The notes below the pieces were generated by a model that saw nothing but the letters and a program-made list of their open reading frames with translations, ran no database searches and had not been told where the DNA came from. This document shows, piece by piece, positions 42,540-52,817 of a stretch of 64,000 bases of DNA. The stretch's first letter is position 1. The number at the start of each line of letters is the position of its first letter. The DNA is from an uncultured Pelagibacteraceae bacterium (GTDB taxonomy: Bacteria > Pseudomonadota > Alphaproteobacteria > Pelagibacterales > Pelagibacteraceae): assembly GCA_902590505.1 (NCBI GenBank), contig CACIWZ010000002.1, forward strand, positions 1-64,000, given 5' to 3'. Made by a program: the position numbers and the translations under genes.

Positions 42540-43382
42540 ATGTCTCTAATTGAAGTAAAAAAAATTATTAAAGCCTTAAACGCCTCAGATGGTGCAGGAG
42601 TAAAATTAAAAAGAAGCATAGGAACCCCAGAAGCAGATTATATCGATCCATTCTTAATGCTTGATGAATTTGGTTCTGAAAATAAAGATGATTATGTGGC
42701 TGGCTTTCCTCCTCATCCACATAGAGGAATAGAAACAGTAACCTATATGTTAAACGGAGAGTTTGAACATCAAGATAGCACTGGAGCTAAAGGTATTATG
42801 ACATCTGGAGATGTACAATGGATGAAAACTGGAAGAGGAATTATTCATTCCGAAATGCCTGCTATGAAAGAAGGTAAATTATTAGGCTTTCAACTTTGGA
42901 TAAACATGCCGGCTAAAATGAAAAAGAATAAGCCAGAATACCTTTACATCAAAGGAAATGAACTTGGAGAACATAAAGATAATGAGAAAACTGTAAAAGT
43001 AATTGCAGGCAAATATAAAGAAGCTGAAGGACCAGAAAAAAATCATAACGTTGATCCTATTTATTTCCATGTAATTTTAAATGAAGGAAAAGAATTTAAT
43101 TGTGATGTACCTTCAGGACACAATTCTTTTGTATACCTGTTAAAAGGAGAATTAAACATAGGAGAAAAAAGCCACAATAAAACAGCTGACTCAAACTTAA
43201 TATTATTACAAAGGGGCACTAAATTAAAAATTAAAGCAAGCAAAAAATCTGAGTTTTTATTTATAGCTGGCAAGCCGATTGGTGAACCTATTGCAAGAGG
43301 CGGACCATTTGTAATGAATACAAAAGCTGAAATACTAGAGGCTATTCAAGATTATAATAACGGAACATTTGCTAAATATTAA
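42540..43382 (+). CDS. Pirin-family protein
   Basis: DPFLMLDEFG, FPPHPHRGIETVTYMLNGEFEHQDSTG, GRGIIHSEMP. Confidence 0.95.
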   Translation: MSLIEVKKIIKALNASDGAGVKLKRSIGTPEADYIDPFLMLDEFGSENKDDYVAGFPPHPHRGIETVTYMLNGEFEHQDSTGAKGIMTSGDVQWMKTGRGIIHSEMPAMKEGKLLGFQLWINMPAKMKKNKPEYLYIKGNELGEHKDNEKTVKVIAGKYKEAEGPEKNHNVDPIYFHVILNEGKEFNCDVPSGHNSFVYLLKGELNIGEKSHNKTADSNLILLQRGTKLKIKASKKSEFLFIAGKPIGEPIARGGPFVMNTKAEILEAIQDYNNGTFAKY

Positions 43383-43406
43383 AAGTTAAAGTACGTTTCC
43401 GTAAAA

Positions 43407-44381
43407 ATGCCAAAATCTATTATAATTAAAAAGAGTGGAGGTCCTGAGGTATTAGAACTTCAAGATGTAAATGTTGGCTCTCCAGGACCAGATGAAATTA
43501 AAGTTACTAATTACGCGATTGGTCTAAATTATATTGATACTTACCATAGATCTGGTTTATACCCCATTAAGTTACCAAGTGGAATTGGTTTAGAAGCTGC
43601 TGGAAAAATTAATGAAGTTGGTTCAAATGTTACTGAATTTAATAAGGGCGATAACGTTGCTTACGCCTCGGTTCCTTTAGGGGCTTATGCACAACAAAGA
43701 GTTATTCCAGCAAAGATAGCTGTTAAAGTTCCTGATGGGATTTCACATGAGTTGGCTGCTACTCTAATGACAAAAGGTTTAACTACGAATTATTTACTTT
43801 CTAAAACTTACAAGATTAAAGCTGGTGAAACAGTTCTTTTCCATGCAGCTGCTGGAGGAGTTGGTCAAATTTTTGCTCAGTGGGCTAATAGTATTGGAGC
43901 GAAAGTAATTGGAACGGTTGGATCAGATAATAAAATCAAAATAGCTGAAGAAAATGGTTACTCTCATGTTATTAATTATACGAAAGATAATTTTGCAAAA
44001 GAGGTTATGAAAATTACAAATAATAAAGGAGTGCCCGCAGTTTTTGACGGGGTAGGAAAAAAAACATTTCATGGGTCATTAGAATGTCTTGCAACAAGAG
44101 GTATGATGATAAGTTTTGGAAATGCGTCTGGTCCCTTAGATCCTGTGAATGTTCCAAAAGAAATACAACCCAAAGGTCTATACTTAACAAGACCTTCAAT
44201 AGGTCAATATTTTAGTAATAGAAAAGAACTTCAAGCTGGAGCTGATCAAATTTTTGAAAAGGTTAAATTTGGGAAAATAAAAATTAGAATTTCAAAAAAA
44301 TATAAACTTGCAGACGCTAAAGATGCACATGCCGATCTAGAAGCAAGAAAATTAATTGGCCCAGCGATTTTAATTCCTTAA
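43407..44381 (+). CDS. Quinone oxidoreductase (zeta-crystallin-like MDR)
   Basis: GLNYIDTYHRSGLYP, LFHAAAGGVGQIFAQWA, DAKDAHADLEARKLIG. Confidence 0.94.
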   Translation: MPKSIIIKKSGGPEVLELQDVNVGSPGPDEIKVTNYAIGLNYIDTYHRSGLYPIKLPSGIGLEAAGKINEVGSNVTEFNKGDNVAYASVPLGAYAQQRVIPAKIAVKVPDGISHELAATLMTKGLTTNYLLSKTYKIKAGETVLFHAAAGGVGQIFAQWANSIGAKVIGTVGSDNKIKIAEENGYSHVINYTKDNFAKEVMKITNNKGVPAVFDGVGKKTFHGSLECLATRGMMISFGNASGPLDPVNVPKEIQPKGLYLTRPSIGQYFSNRKELQAGADQIFEKVKFGKIKIRISKKYKLADAKDAHADLEARKLIGPAILIP

Positions 44382-44641
44382 TGACAAAAAAAATAATCTC
44401 TCCTTGTATCAGTATTTGTAAAACTGACCCTGTTACTGGTTACTGCTATGGGTGCGCAAGAACCGATGAAGAAAAAAAACAATGGAAAAATGAAAGCACT
44501 TCTGAAGAGTGGAAGTTAGAAAACCTAAGAAAAATTAAATCAAGAATGCAGGGATGGCAATTAAATACTTTTGAGGAGTCCTACAAACATAAAATCAATC
44601 AAGGAATATCGCTTTTTAAAAAAAAACTTTTAGAGGGTTGA
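44381..44641 (+). CDS. DUF1289 Cys-rich protein
   Basis: SPCISICKTDPVTGYCYGCARTDEEKKQW pattern. Confidence 0.88.
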   Translation: MTKKIISPCISICKTDPVTGYCYGCARTDEEKKQWKNESTSEEWKLENLRKIKSRMQGWQLNTFEESYKHKINQGISLFKKKLLEG

Positions 44642-44642
44642 T

Positions 44643-45053
44643 CTATAAATCTTTTTTCATAGAGTCCATATCACTGAGGTGATATTTCAATGCTTCATTA
44701 GACATTCTAACTTCCTGTAAAAATAAAAAAATTGAAATTATCATACATACGCAGCAAAACGCAAAACTAAGCCTAGCATAGAATGTTAAGTCCAGATATA
44801 AAAGTAACACTGTAAGCATATTAAAAAGAAATCCAAAAGATGAAAAACCCATTACATACTTAAGATAGTTAGTTCTTTTATTTAAAACATGAAGTTGTTT
44901 TTCTAATTCTGGTGGAACTTTTTTTTCAAAAGTATATTTGTCATGAAGTTGTCTGATTAATGCACTTAAAGTGTGAAAACGATTACTATACATTGTCATC
45001 ATCAAAGGTATAGCAGGAAACATTAAAGCTGCTACTGTGTAATCTATATCCAT
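44643..45053 (-). CDS. DUF2721-like membrane protein
   Basis: Three predicted TMs; FPAIPLMMTMYSNRFHTLSALIRQLHDKY fits DUF2721. Confidence 0.65.
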   Translation of the reverse strand: MDIDYTVAALMFPAIPLMMTMYSNRFHTLSALIRQLHDKYTFEKKVPPELEKQLHVLNKRTNYLKYVMGFSSFGFLFNMLTVLLLYLDLTFYARLSFAFCCVCMIISIFLFLQEVRMSNEALKYHLSDMDSMKKDL

Positions 45054-45106
45054 ACCGAATCAAATTGATTATGAAGATAGTGTTTGATATTTACAAGTAA
45101 TATTTC

Positions 45107-45967
45107 ATGAACCAATTAAAAATTTTTGTAGAATTATCCAGATTAAATAAACCCATAGGATTTATGCTTTTATTCTGGCCTTGCTCTTGGGGATTAGCTT
45201 ATGCATATTATTTTAATCAAAATTTAAATTTATTTATTTATTATTTAATTCTTTTTTTTCTTGGATCAGTTCTTATGAGAAGTGCAGGCTGTATTTTCAA
45301 TGATATAGTAGACAGAGACTTTGATAATAAAGTTGAAAGAACAAAAAAAAGACCGATCACGTCAGGAAAAATTACAGTTAAAAGTTCACTCTTTTATGTT
45401 TTTATACTTTGCTTTTTAGCTTTTTTAATTTTAATACAGTTTAATAATCTTACAATTATGCTGGGAATGGGATCAATGCTTTTAGCTTTTGCATATCCAT
45501 TTATGAAAAGAATTACATATTGGCCACAACTGTTTCTAGGTTTAACATTTAATTGGGGATTAATAATGGCTTGGACATCAATTAATAACGAAATTAATGT
45601 TGAAATAGTTATACTTTATATGTCAGCCATATTTTGGACATTGGGTTATGACACGATTTATGGAGTTCAAGATATGTCTGAAGATGAAATTATAGGATTG
45701 AAATCTACATCTATTAAATTCAAAAAAAATATTAAAACTTTTGTGACTATTTCATATTTGATAACTTTATTCACACTAATATTTGTATTTAAAAACTTTC
45801 TTGGGGTTAATATTTTTTCTTTTTTAATATTAATGTTTTTTTTAAGCTTATTATTTCAGATAATGAAATTCAAAAAGAGTAATTCAAAATCATGTCTGGA
45901 GGCTTTTAAATTTAACAACGTTTCTGGATTTATATTGTTCTTCGCTATAATTACAATAAATTTTTAA
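45107..45967 (+). CDS. ubiA: 4-hydroxybenzoate polyprenyltransferase
   Basis: LNKPIGFMLLFWPCSWGLA, RSAGCIFNDIVDRDFDNKVERTKKRPITSG. Confidence 0.95.
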   Translation: MNQLKIFVELSRLNKPIGFMLLFWPCSWGLAYAYYFNQNLNLFIYYLILFFLGSVLMRSAGCIFNDIVDRDFDNKVERTKKRPITSGKITVKSSLFYVFILCFLAFLILIQFNNLTIMLGMGSMLLAFAYPFMKRITYWPQLFLGLTFNWGLIMAWTSINNEINVEIVILYMSAIFWTLGYDTIYGVQDMSEDEIIGLKSTSIKFKKNIKTFVTISYLITLFTLIFVFKNFLGVNIFSFLILMFFLSLLFQIMKFKKSNSKSCLEAFKFNNVSGFILFFAIITINF

Positions 45968-45969
45968 AT

Positions 45970-47712
45970 ATGAAATTTGAAGAAGTAAAACTAATTATAA
46001 TTAGATTGTATCAAGAATACATAAGAAAGCATTTAAAAAGAATAATTATAGCTCTTTTGCTTTCAATTGTTGTTGCAGGAAGTACTTCTAGTATTGCTTG
46101 GCTCCTCGATCCAGCGGTAAAAAAAATTTTTATTGAACAAGATAAAACATACGCTTGGGCAATACCACTTCTCATTATCGTATCTTTTGCAAGCAAAGGA
46201 ATATCCTTATTTTTTGCAAGAACAAATATAATTAGAGTAAGTGAGGAAGTTGCAGGAGAATTACAAAAAAAGATAGCAAAAAATATTTTATATACAGATA
46301 TACAAACTTTAGAAAATAGACACTCTGGGCAATATCTTTCAAATGTAATGTTTGATACTAGACATGTTCAAAATTTTGTTGGAACAGGCGTGCTTAACAT
46401 AATGAAAGATAGTTTTACAGTAATCGCTCTTCTATCTTTGATGTTTTACCAAAATTGGAAGTTAGCTTTATTTGCAATTTTAATGATACCTTTCGCTGCA
46501 ACCTTAGCAAAAACGCTCGCAAAAAGAGTTGGAAAGGCTACTGGAAAAGCTGGCGAGTCTTCGGGAAAGTTAGCTTCTTTTTTAGCTGAAATATTGAAAG
46601 CAGCGAAAATGATTAAAATTTATCAGAAGGAAAAAAATGAAGATCTTAAAGCAAAAATTGTAATTAATGATCTAGTTGAAAAAAATATAAAAATTGGAAC
46701 TGTGATGATAACAGCAACTCCCATTATGGAAACTTTAACTGGATTTATGATTGCTGGATTTATAGTTTTTTCTGGAACATTAATAGCCACGGGTGAATTA
46801 GGGGTTAATAATTTTTTTTCTTTCTTAGCAGCAATGATGTTAGCATATCAACCAATTAGATCGCTAGCTACATTAAATATGGTCGCTTATTCTGGTGCCG
46901 CTGCATTCAAAAGAATTGCTGACGTTATTGATAAAGATATTATGATAAAGGAAAACGAAGATCTCCCAGAACTCGTTATTAAAAATTCAAATATAAAATT
47001 TGAAAATATACATTTTAAATATGACACCACTGAAGAGAAGGCAATAAAAGATATAAATTTAAGCATTGTAGGTAATACAATGACAGCCTTTGTTGGTCAT
47101 AGTGGTGCGGGAAAAAGTACAATTATGAATTTATTGCCAAGGTTTTATGAGCCTCAAGAGGGTATAATAAAGATTGATAATCAAGATATCAAAAGAATAT
47201 CCTTAAAGTCTTTAAGAAAAAATTTATCTCTTGTAAGTCAGGATGTAATATTATTTGATGATACAATCCAAAATAATATCGCTTATGCTAAAGATCATGC
47301 TTCAATTAATGAAATAAAGGAAGCTTGCAAATTTGCTGCTGCAGATGAATTTATTGAAAAGTTGCCGAATAAATATGAAACCTTGGTTGGTGAAAACGGG
47401 GTGCGACTTTCAGGTGGTCAAAAACAAAGAATTTCAATTGCAAGAGCTATACTCAAAGGATCTCCAATAATACTCCTAGACGAGGCTACTTCGTCTTTGG
47501 ACGCTGAGTCTGAACAAATAGTGCAAAACGCTATTACTAATTTAACAAAAAATAAAACAACATTAGTGATTGCTCATAGGCTATCGACTATTCATAATGC
47601 AGATAAAATATTTGTATTAAATCAAGGAAAAATAATTGACTCGGGCAATCATGATTTTCTTTTAAAGAATTGTGAAGTTTATAAATCTTTATACGAGAAA
47701 CAGTTAAAATAA
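45970..47712 (+). CDS. msbA: MsbA-like ABC transporter (TMD-NBD fusion)
   Basis: VGHSGAGKSTIMNLLPRFYEP, RLSGGQKQRISIARAIL, ILLDEATSSLD; upstream of waaA-lpxK. Confidence 0.93.
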   Translation: MKFEEVKLIIIRLYQEYIRKHLKRIIIALLLSIVVAGSTSSIAWLLDPAVKKIFIEQDKTYAWAIPLLIIVSFASKGISLFFARTNIIRVSEEVAGELQKKIAKNILYTDIQTLENRHSGQYLSNVMFDTRHVQNFVGTGVLNIMKDSFTVIALLSLMFYQNWKLALFAILMIPFAATLAKTLAKRVGKATGKAGESSGKLASFLAEILKAAKMIKIYQKEKNEDLKAKIVINDLVEKNIKIGTVMITATPIMETLTGFMIAGFIVFSGTLIATGELGVNNFFSFLAAMMLAYQPIRSLATLNMVAYSGAAAFKRIADVIDKDIMIKENEDLPELVIKNSNIKFENIHFKYDTTEEKAIKDINLSIVGNTMTAFVGHSGAGKSTIMNLLPRFYEPQEGIIKIDNQDIKRISLKSLRKNLSLVSQDVILFDDTIQNNIAYAKDHASINEIKEACKFAAADEFIEKLPNKYETLVGENGVRLSGGQKQRISIARAILKGSPIILLDEATSSLDAESEQIVQNAITNLTKNKTTLVIAHRLSTIHNADKIFVLNQGKIIDSGNHDFLLKNCEVYKSLYEKQLK

Positions 47713-47716
47713 CCTG

Positions 47717-48997
47717 ATGATTCTCGCATATAGAGTTATTACCACTTTAATTTATCCCATTCTTATAATTCTTATATTTGTTAGAAAATTAATAAAAAAA
47801 GAAGATCAAAAAAGATATAGAGAAAAGATTTTTTCATCCAACTTTAATGTTATTAGAAAAAAAAATACAAAACTTATTTGGTTTCATGCTGCAAGTATTG
47901 GCGAGGTAAAGAGTATTATTCCAATTTTAAAAAATTTGATAGAAAATAATAAAAACTATGAGTTTTTATTAACTACAATAACTCATAGTTCAGGAGAGTT
48001 AATTAAAAAAGAAATTAAAAATTATGCAAATGTTTATCATAGATATTTACCAATAGATGTTGATTTTTTAATTAGTAAATTTTTCAAGTTATGGAAACCT
48101 AGTGCTATTTTTTTAGTAGACTCAGAGATTTGGCCAAATTTAATTATCAAAGCAAAAAAAAATAAAATACCAATTGCAATTATAAATGCAAGACTAACAA
48201 AAAAAACATTCAAAAAGTGGATGTTGATACCTAAATCTGCTAAATCAATTTTTAGTACGTTTAAATTATGTCTTTCATCAAATATTGAATCCAAAAACTA
48301 TTTAGCATACCTTGATGTTAAAAGCGTTTATCACTTTGGGAATATAAAACTCATAAACAATTTTGAAAATAATGTTAAAGAAAATATCTATAATTTTTTT
48401 GAGCATGATAGTTATTGGTGTGCTGTAAGCACCCACAGGGATGAGGAGAAATTCTGTTTAGATGTTCATCTTAAACTTAAGAAAATATACAAAAATATTG
48501 TCACTGTCCTAGCTCCAAGGCATATACAGCGTTCTGATGAAATAAAGAAACTTTGTGACAAATTTAATATTAATTCTCAAATAATTACAGGGGATGAAAA
48601 AATCTTAAAAGATCGAGAGGTTGTTATTATTAATTCATTTGGTGTCCTGCCGGCCTATTTTAAATTCGCTAAAAGCGTTTTCATGGGAAAATCAATATTG
48701 AAAAAATTTGAGAATGAGGGAGGACAAAATCCAATTGAGGCTGCAAGATTTGGGTGTAAAATTTATCATGGTCCGTATATTTATAATTTTGTAGATATAT
48801 ACAAAACATTAGAAAAAAATGGTATTTCCAAAAAAATTGGTGATCAGGATGAACTGGTAGATCATTTAATCAATGATTTAAGTATCAAGACTAAACAAAC
48901 CGAAAAATTTACTTCTATAATTAATAATTTAAGTAATAAAACATATATTGATACAATAAAAGAGATAAATAAGTTTTTGAAGAATGAAGTTATTTAA
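47717..48997 (+). CDS. waaA: 3-deoxy-D-manno-octulosonic acid transferase
   Basis: WFHAASIGEVKSIIPIL, FLVDSEIWPNLI, APRHIQRSDEI, GGQNPIEAARFG. Confidence 0.95.
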   Translation: MILAYRVITTLIYPILIILIFVRKLIKKEDQKRYREKIFSSNFNVIRKKNTKLIWFHAASIGEVKSIIPILKNLIENNKNYEFLLTTITHSSGELIKKEIKNYANVYHRYLPIDVDFLISKFFKLWKPSAIFLVDSEIWPNLIIKAKKNKIPIAIINARLTKKTFKKWMLIPKSAKSIFSTFKLCLSSNIESKNYLAYLDVKSVYHFGNIKLINNFENNVKENIYNFFEHDSYWCAVSTHRDEEKFCLDVHLKLKKIYKNIVTVLAPRHIQRSDEIKKLCDKFNINSQIITGDEKILKDREVVIINSFGVLPAYFKFAKSVFMGKSILKKFENEGGQNPIEAARFGCKIYHGPYIYNFVDIYKTLEKNGISKKIGDQDELVDHLINDLSIKTKQTEKFTSIINNLSNKTYIDTIKEINKFLKNEVI

Positions 48998-49916
48998 ACC
49001 TAAATTTTGGAAATCTAATAAAAATTTTTTTACTGTACTTTTAATACCTCTAAGTTTGATTACTTGGATTTATATTATTTTAAAAAAAACATTCATTCAA
49101 AAAGTTAAATTTAATATTCCTGTTATTTGTGTAGGAAATATTTTTATCGGTGGCACTGGGAAGACACCACTATCAATTCATATTGCAAGAAAACTTTCAG
49201 AAAATGGTAAAAACCCTGCGATTGTTCGTAAATATTATAAAAGTCACATAGACGAACATAAAATGATAATTTCTTACTATAACAAATTAATCTTAAACTT
49301 AAATCGTTCTAAAGGAATTTATGAGGCACTAGAAAAAGGTTATGATGCTGTAATACTTGATGATGGGTTTCAAGATTATAAGATCAAAAAAAACTTGAGC
49401 ATTATATGCTTTAATAGCAACCAGCTGATTGGAAATGGATATTTATTTCCATCTGGTCCACTAAGAGAAAGCCTTGGTTCTTTAAGAAATGCGAACATCT
49501 TAATTATTAATGGTGATAAAAGTTTAGATTTTGAGCAAAAAATTTTAAAGATTCAAAAAGATTTGAAAATTTATTATTCGAATTATAAACCTTTAAATAT
49601 TCAAGAATTTAAAAATAAAAAATTACTTGTAATTTCAGGAATTGGAAATCCAGAAAATTTTTTTAAAATTCTCAAGGATAATCAGATGAACATTCAAAAA
49701 AAAATGGTTTATCCAGATCACTATGAGTTCACCAAAAATGAAATGCTTAAAATAATTGAGTACGCAAAAAAAAATGATTTTCAAATTGTTATGACCGAAA
49801 AAGATTATTATAAAATTAAAGATTTTAGTCTTGAAAATATTAAATATCTGAAAGTAAAGCTTGAAATAGAAAAAGAAGAGGAATTTGTTAAAAATGTAAT
49901 GAAAGTTTATGATTAA
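48984..49916 (+). CDS. lpxK: tetraacyldisaccharide 4'-kinase
   Basis: VGNIFIGGTGKTPLSIHIA, ILDDGFQDYKIKKNLSI, GPLRESLGSL, MTEKDYYKI. Confidence 0.96.
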   Translation: MKLFKPKFWKSNKNFFTVLLIPLSLITWIYIILKKTFIQKVKFNIPVICVGNIFIGGTGKTPLSIHIARKLSENGKNPAIVRKYYKSHIDEHKMIISYYNKLILNLNRSKGIYEALEKGYDAVILDDGFQDYKIKKNLSIICFNSNQLIGNGYLFPSGPLRESLGSLRNANILIINGDKSLDFEQKILKIQKDLKIYYSNYKPLNIQEFKNKKLLVISGIGNPENFFKILKDNQMNIQKKMVYPDHYEFTKNEMLKIIEYAKKNDFQIVMTEKDYYKIKDFSLENIKYLKVKLEIEKEEEFVKNVMKVYD

Positions 49917-50766
49917 ATTATTTTATTATTTTTTACAATCAGTCTTAATTTACTTTTTCTTTGCTTTAGGTCGTATAATGGGTATTAAATTAAGTAGAAA
50001 AATCTTCTCTTTTTTATTTTTAAAAACTGGACCAATTTTTAGGTCAAAAGAAATAATTAATCGTAACTTACTTATTTTTAAAAAAGATATCTCAAATGAT
50101 GAGATAAATAAAATTACTTCTTCTATGTGGAAAAATTATGGAATGACTTTTATTGAATATATTTTTTTAGATTTATTTAGAAAAAAAAATTCTCATATTA
50201 TAATAGAAGGAAAAGACTATTTAGAAAATATAATTAAAAATAAAAAACCTGTAATATTTGTTTCGGGGCATTTTGCAAACTATGAATTAATGTCAATGGA
50301 AATTACAAAAAAAGGAATTCCCTTAGCAACTATATATAGACCATTGAACAATATTTTCCTAAATCCCTTAATGGAATATCTAAGAAGAAAATATATTTGT
50401 AAAAATCAAATTAAAAAGGGTCTGAACGGTGTTAGAGAAGCGATTGATTTTATAAAAAAAGATATGAGCATTGCTCTTATGATTGACCAAAGAGTTAGTG
50501 AAGGGGAAAAAATTAATTTTTTTGGAAAACCTGCTCTAACTACAACATTGCCTGCACAATTATCAATAAAATATAATCTTCCGATTATACCAGTTTTTAT
50601 TGAGAGAACTTTAGAAAATAATTTTAAGATCAAGTTTTACAAGGAAATTTTCCCTAGTGATCAAAACAATAAAATTGTTTTGACAGAAAAGTTGAATAAA
50701 GTGCTTGAAAATATGATAATTGATAATCCTAGTGAATGGATATGGACACACAATAGATGGAAATAA
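49909..50766 (+). CDS. LpxL/HtrB-family lipid A acyltransferase
   Basis: FVSGHFANYELMS, MIDQRVSEGEKINFFGKPALTTTLPAQL, PSEWIWTHNRWK. Confidence 0.93.
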   Translation: MIKLFYYFLQSVLIYFFFALGRIMGIKLSRKIFSFLFLKTGPIFRSKEIINRNLLIFKKDISNDEINKITSSMWKNYGMTFIEYIFLDLFRKKNSHIIIEGKDYLENIIKNKKPVIFVSGHFANYELMSMEITKKGIPLATIYRPLNNIFLNPLMEYLRRKYICKNQIKKGLNGVREAIDFIKKDMSIALMIDQRVSEGEKINFFGKPALTTTLPAQLSIKYNLPIIPVFIERTLENNFKIKFYKEIFPSDQNNKIVLTEKLNKVLENMIIDNPSEWIWTHNRWK

Positions 50767-50768
50767 AA

Positions 50769-50966
50769 CTATAATTTCTTAAAATTCTTGTATCTTTCAT
50801 TAACCTCTATTGGGGAAAAATAGGCCTCTTGTAGTTCAACGTTCCAATAATTTAAATCTTTTAACATTATTTCTTTTCTTGAAACTGCACATAACACAAA
50901 ATCACCTTCTTCAATTACATCAAAAGAGTTGTGTTTATAAATAAGTTTAGCTTTTTTTTTACTCAT
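50769..50966 (-). CDS. DUF2093 protein
   Basis: DFVLCAVSRKEIMLKDLNYWNVELQEAYFSP; start likely MSKKK (50966) within ORF 50769..50981. Confidence 0.8.
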   Translation of the reverse strand: MSKKKAKLIYKHNSFDVIEEGDFVLCAVSRKEIMLKDLNYWNVELQEAYFSPIEVNERYKNFKKL

Positions 50967-50994
50967 CTTTAAATTATACAATATAATTCCTTAC

Positions 50995-52260
50995 ATGAAT
51001 ATTGGATTAATAGGTAGTGGTGGTAGAGAGCATGCATTGTGTCAAAAGATACATGAGTCTAAATTAATAAAAAAAATTATATGTTTTCCCGGTAATGCAG
51101 GAACAGCTAAAATTGCTAAAAATATAAAAGCTGATATTTTAAATTTCCGAGAAATTCATCAATTAGTTCAGTTTCATAAAATCGATTTAGTTATAGTTGG
51201 TCCTGAAGAACCACTAGTAAGAGGTCTAGTTGACTATTTAAGGAAAAAAAAAATTAAAGTTTTTGGCCCTGATAAATTTGCATCTAGGCTTGAAGGATCT
51301 AAAGCCTTTATGAAAAAAGTATGTAAATCTAATAATATTCCAACTGCGGATTATAAAATTTGTAAAAATAAAAAAGACGTTTTAAATTTTTTAAAAAAGA
51401 GCAAGCTTCCTTTGGTAGTTAAAGCTGACGGACTAGCAGAAGGAAAAGGCGTAACAATTTGTAGCTCCAAAAAAAAAGTACTAAATATCTCAGAAGAAAT
51501 TTTTAAAGGTAAATTTAAATCTTCAAAAAAAATTGTGCTTGAAGAATTTTTAGAAGGTGAAGAGGCTAGTTATTTTGTTATTGCAGATAAAAAAACATTT
51601 AAATTTTTTGGAACCGCCCAAGATCACAAACGTGTTAAAGAAAACGACAAAGGTCCAAACACTGGAGGTATGGGAGCTTATTCACCAGCAAAAATAATTG
51701 ATAAAAAACTAGAAAAAAAAATAATTAACAAGATTATAAAACCAACTTTTTTCGCTCTTAAAAAAAAGAAAATTTATTACACAGGATTTTTATATGTTGG
51801 TCTAATGATTCAAGATAATGAACCTTATTTAATTGAATTTAATGTAAGAATGGGTGATCCAGAGTGTCAGGTAATATTACCTAGGTTAAAAACTGATCTT
51901 ATAAAAATTATCAAAAATGTTGTTAATAATAAATTAAAACAAACAAGTATAAATTGGCACAATAAGAAAAGTATGACTGTAGTTTTATGTTCAAAGGGCT
52001 ATCCTGGTAAATATAAAAAAAATAAAACTATTAAAAATTTAGATAGAATTAAATTAAGTAAAAATGATTTTATTTATCACGCTGGCACTAAGCTTGAAAA
52101 TGATCAGCTAAAATCAAATGGTGGACGAGTATTGAACATTACCTCAGTCGGAACAGATTTTTTAAACATTAGGAAAAAAATTATCAAGATTATTAAAAAT
52201 ATAAATTGGAAAGGGGGTTTTTTTAGAAGAGATATTGGATGGAAGATAATAAATAAGTAA
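50995..52260 (+). CDS. purD: phosphoribosylamine-glycine ligase
   Basis: IGLIGSGGREHALC, VGPEEPLVRGLVD, KADGLAEGKGVTIC, GPNTGGMGAYSP, EFNVRMGDPECQ. Confidence 0.97.
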   Translation: MNIGLIGSGGREHALCQKIHESKLIKKIICFPGNAGTAKIAKNIKADILNFREIHQLVQFHKIDLVIVGPEEPLVRGLVDYLRKKKIKVFGPDKFASRLEGSKAFMKKVCKSNNIPTADYKICKNKKDVLNFLKKSKLPLVVKADGLAEGKGVTICSSKKKVLNISEEIFKGKFKSSKKIVLEEFLEGEEASYFVIADKKTFKFFGTAQDHKRVKENDKGPNTGGMGAYSPAKIIDKKLEKKIINKIIKPTFFALKKKKIYYTGFLYVGLMIQDNEPYLIEFNVRMGDPECQVILPRLKTDLIKIIKNVVNNKLKQTSINWHNKKSMTVVLCSKGYPGKYKKNKTIKNLDRIKLSKNDFIYHAGTKLENDQLKSNGGRVLNITSVGTDFLNIRKKIIKIIKNINWKGGFFRRDIGWKIINK

Positions 52261-52817
52261 TGAGAATAATAGGTGGAAAATTTAAAGGTAAATTAATTCA
52301 ATTTCTTAGAGTAGGAAAAACAAGACCTTTAAAAGACTCTGTAAGAGAAAATATTTTTAATATTTTGATGCATTCAAATAAGTTAAATATTAGAATTGAA
52401 GGATCAGATATATTAGATCTCTACTCAGGTATAGGTTCCTTTGGCATAGAATGTATTTCGCGCGGTGCAAATAAAGTGACTTTCATAGAACAAGAAAAAA
52501 GTGCTTACAAAATACTTGAAAAGAACTTGGAAAATTTAAAAGTTCTTCAAGATTCAAAAGCTATTAATAACAAAATTGAAAATGTAATAAATAGATTCAA
52601 AGATAAATTTAGCATTTTTTTTTTGGATCCTCCTTTCGTGGACTCAGAATTTATAGAAAATTTAAAAATGATTAAGATTAATAAAATATTTAATAAGAGA
52701 CACTTGGTTATTATTCATAGAGAAAAAAAGTCAAAAGATAATTTTAAAGAAATATTGCAACCGATATTAATCAAAGAATATGGTCGTTCAAAAATAATTT
52801 TTGGGGTCTTTATTTAA
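52260..52817 (+). CDS. rsmD: 16S rRNA (guanine(966)-N(2))-methyltransferase
   Basis: MRIIGGKFKGK, TRPLKDSVRENIFNIL, DLYSGIGSFGIECISRGA, FLDPPF. Confidence 0.95.
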   Translation: MRIIGGKFKGKLIQFLRVGKTRPLKDSVRENIFNILMHSNKLNIRIEGSDILDLYSGIGSFGIECISRGANKVTFIEQEKSAYKILEKNLENLKVLQDSKAINNKIENVINRFKDKFSIFFLDPPFVDSEFIENLKMIKINKIFNKRHLVIIHREKKSKDNFKEILQPILIKEYGRSKIIFGVFI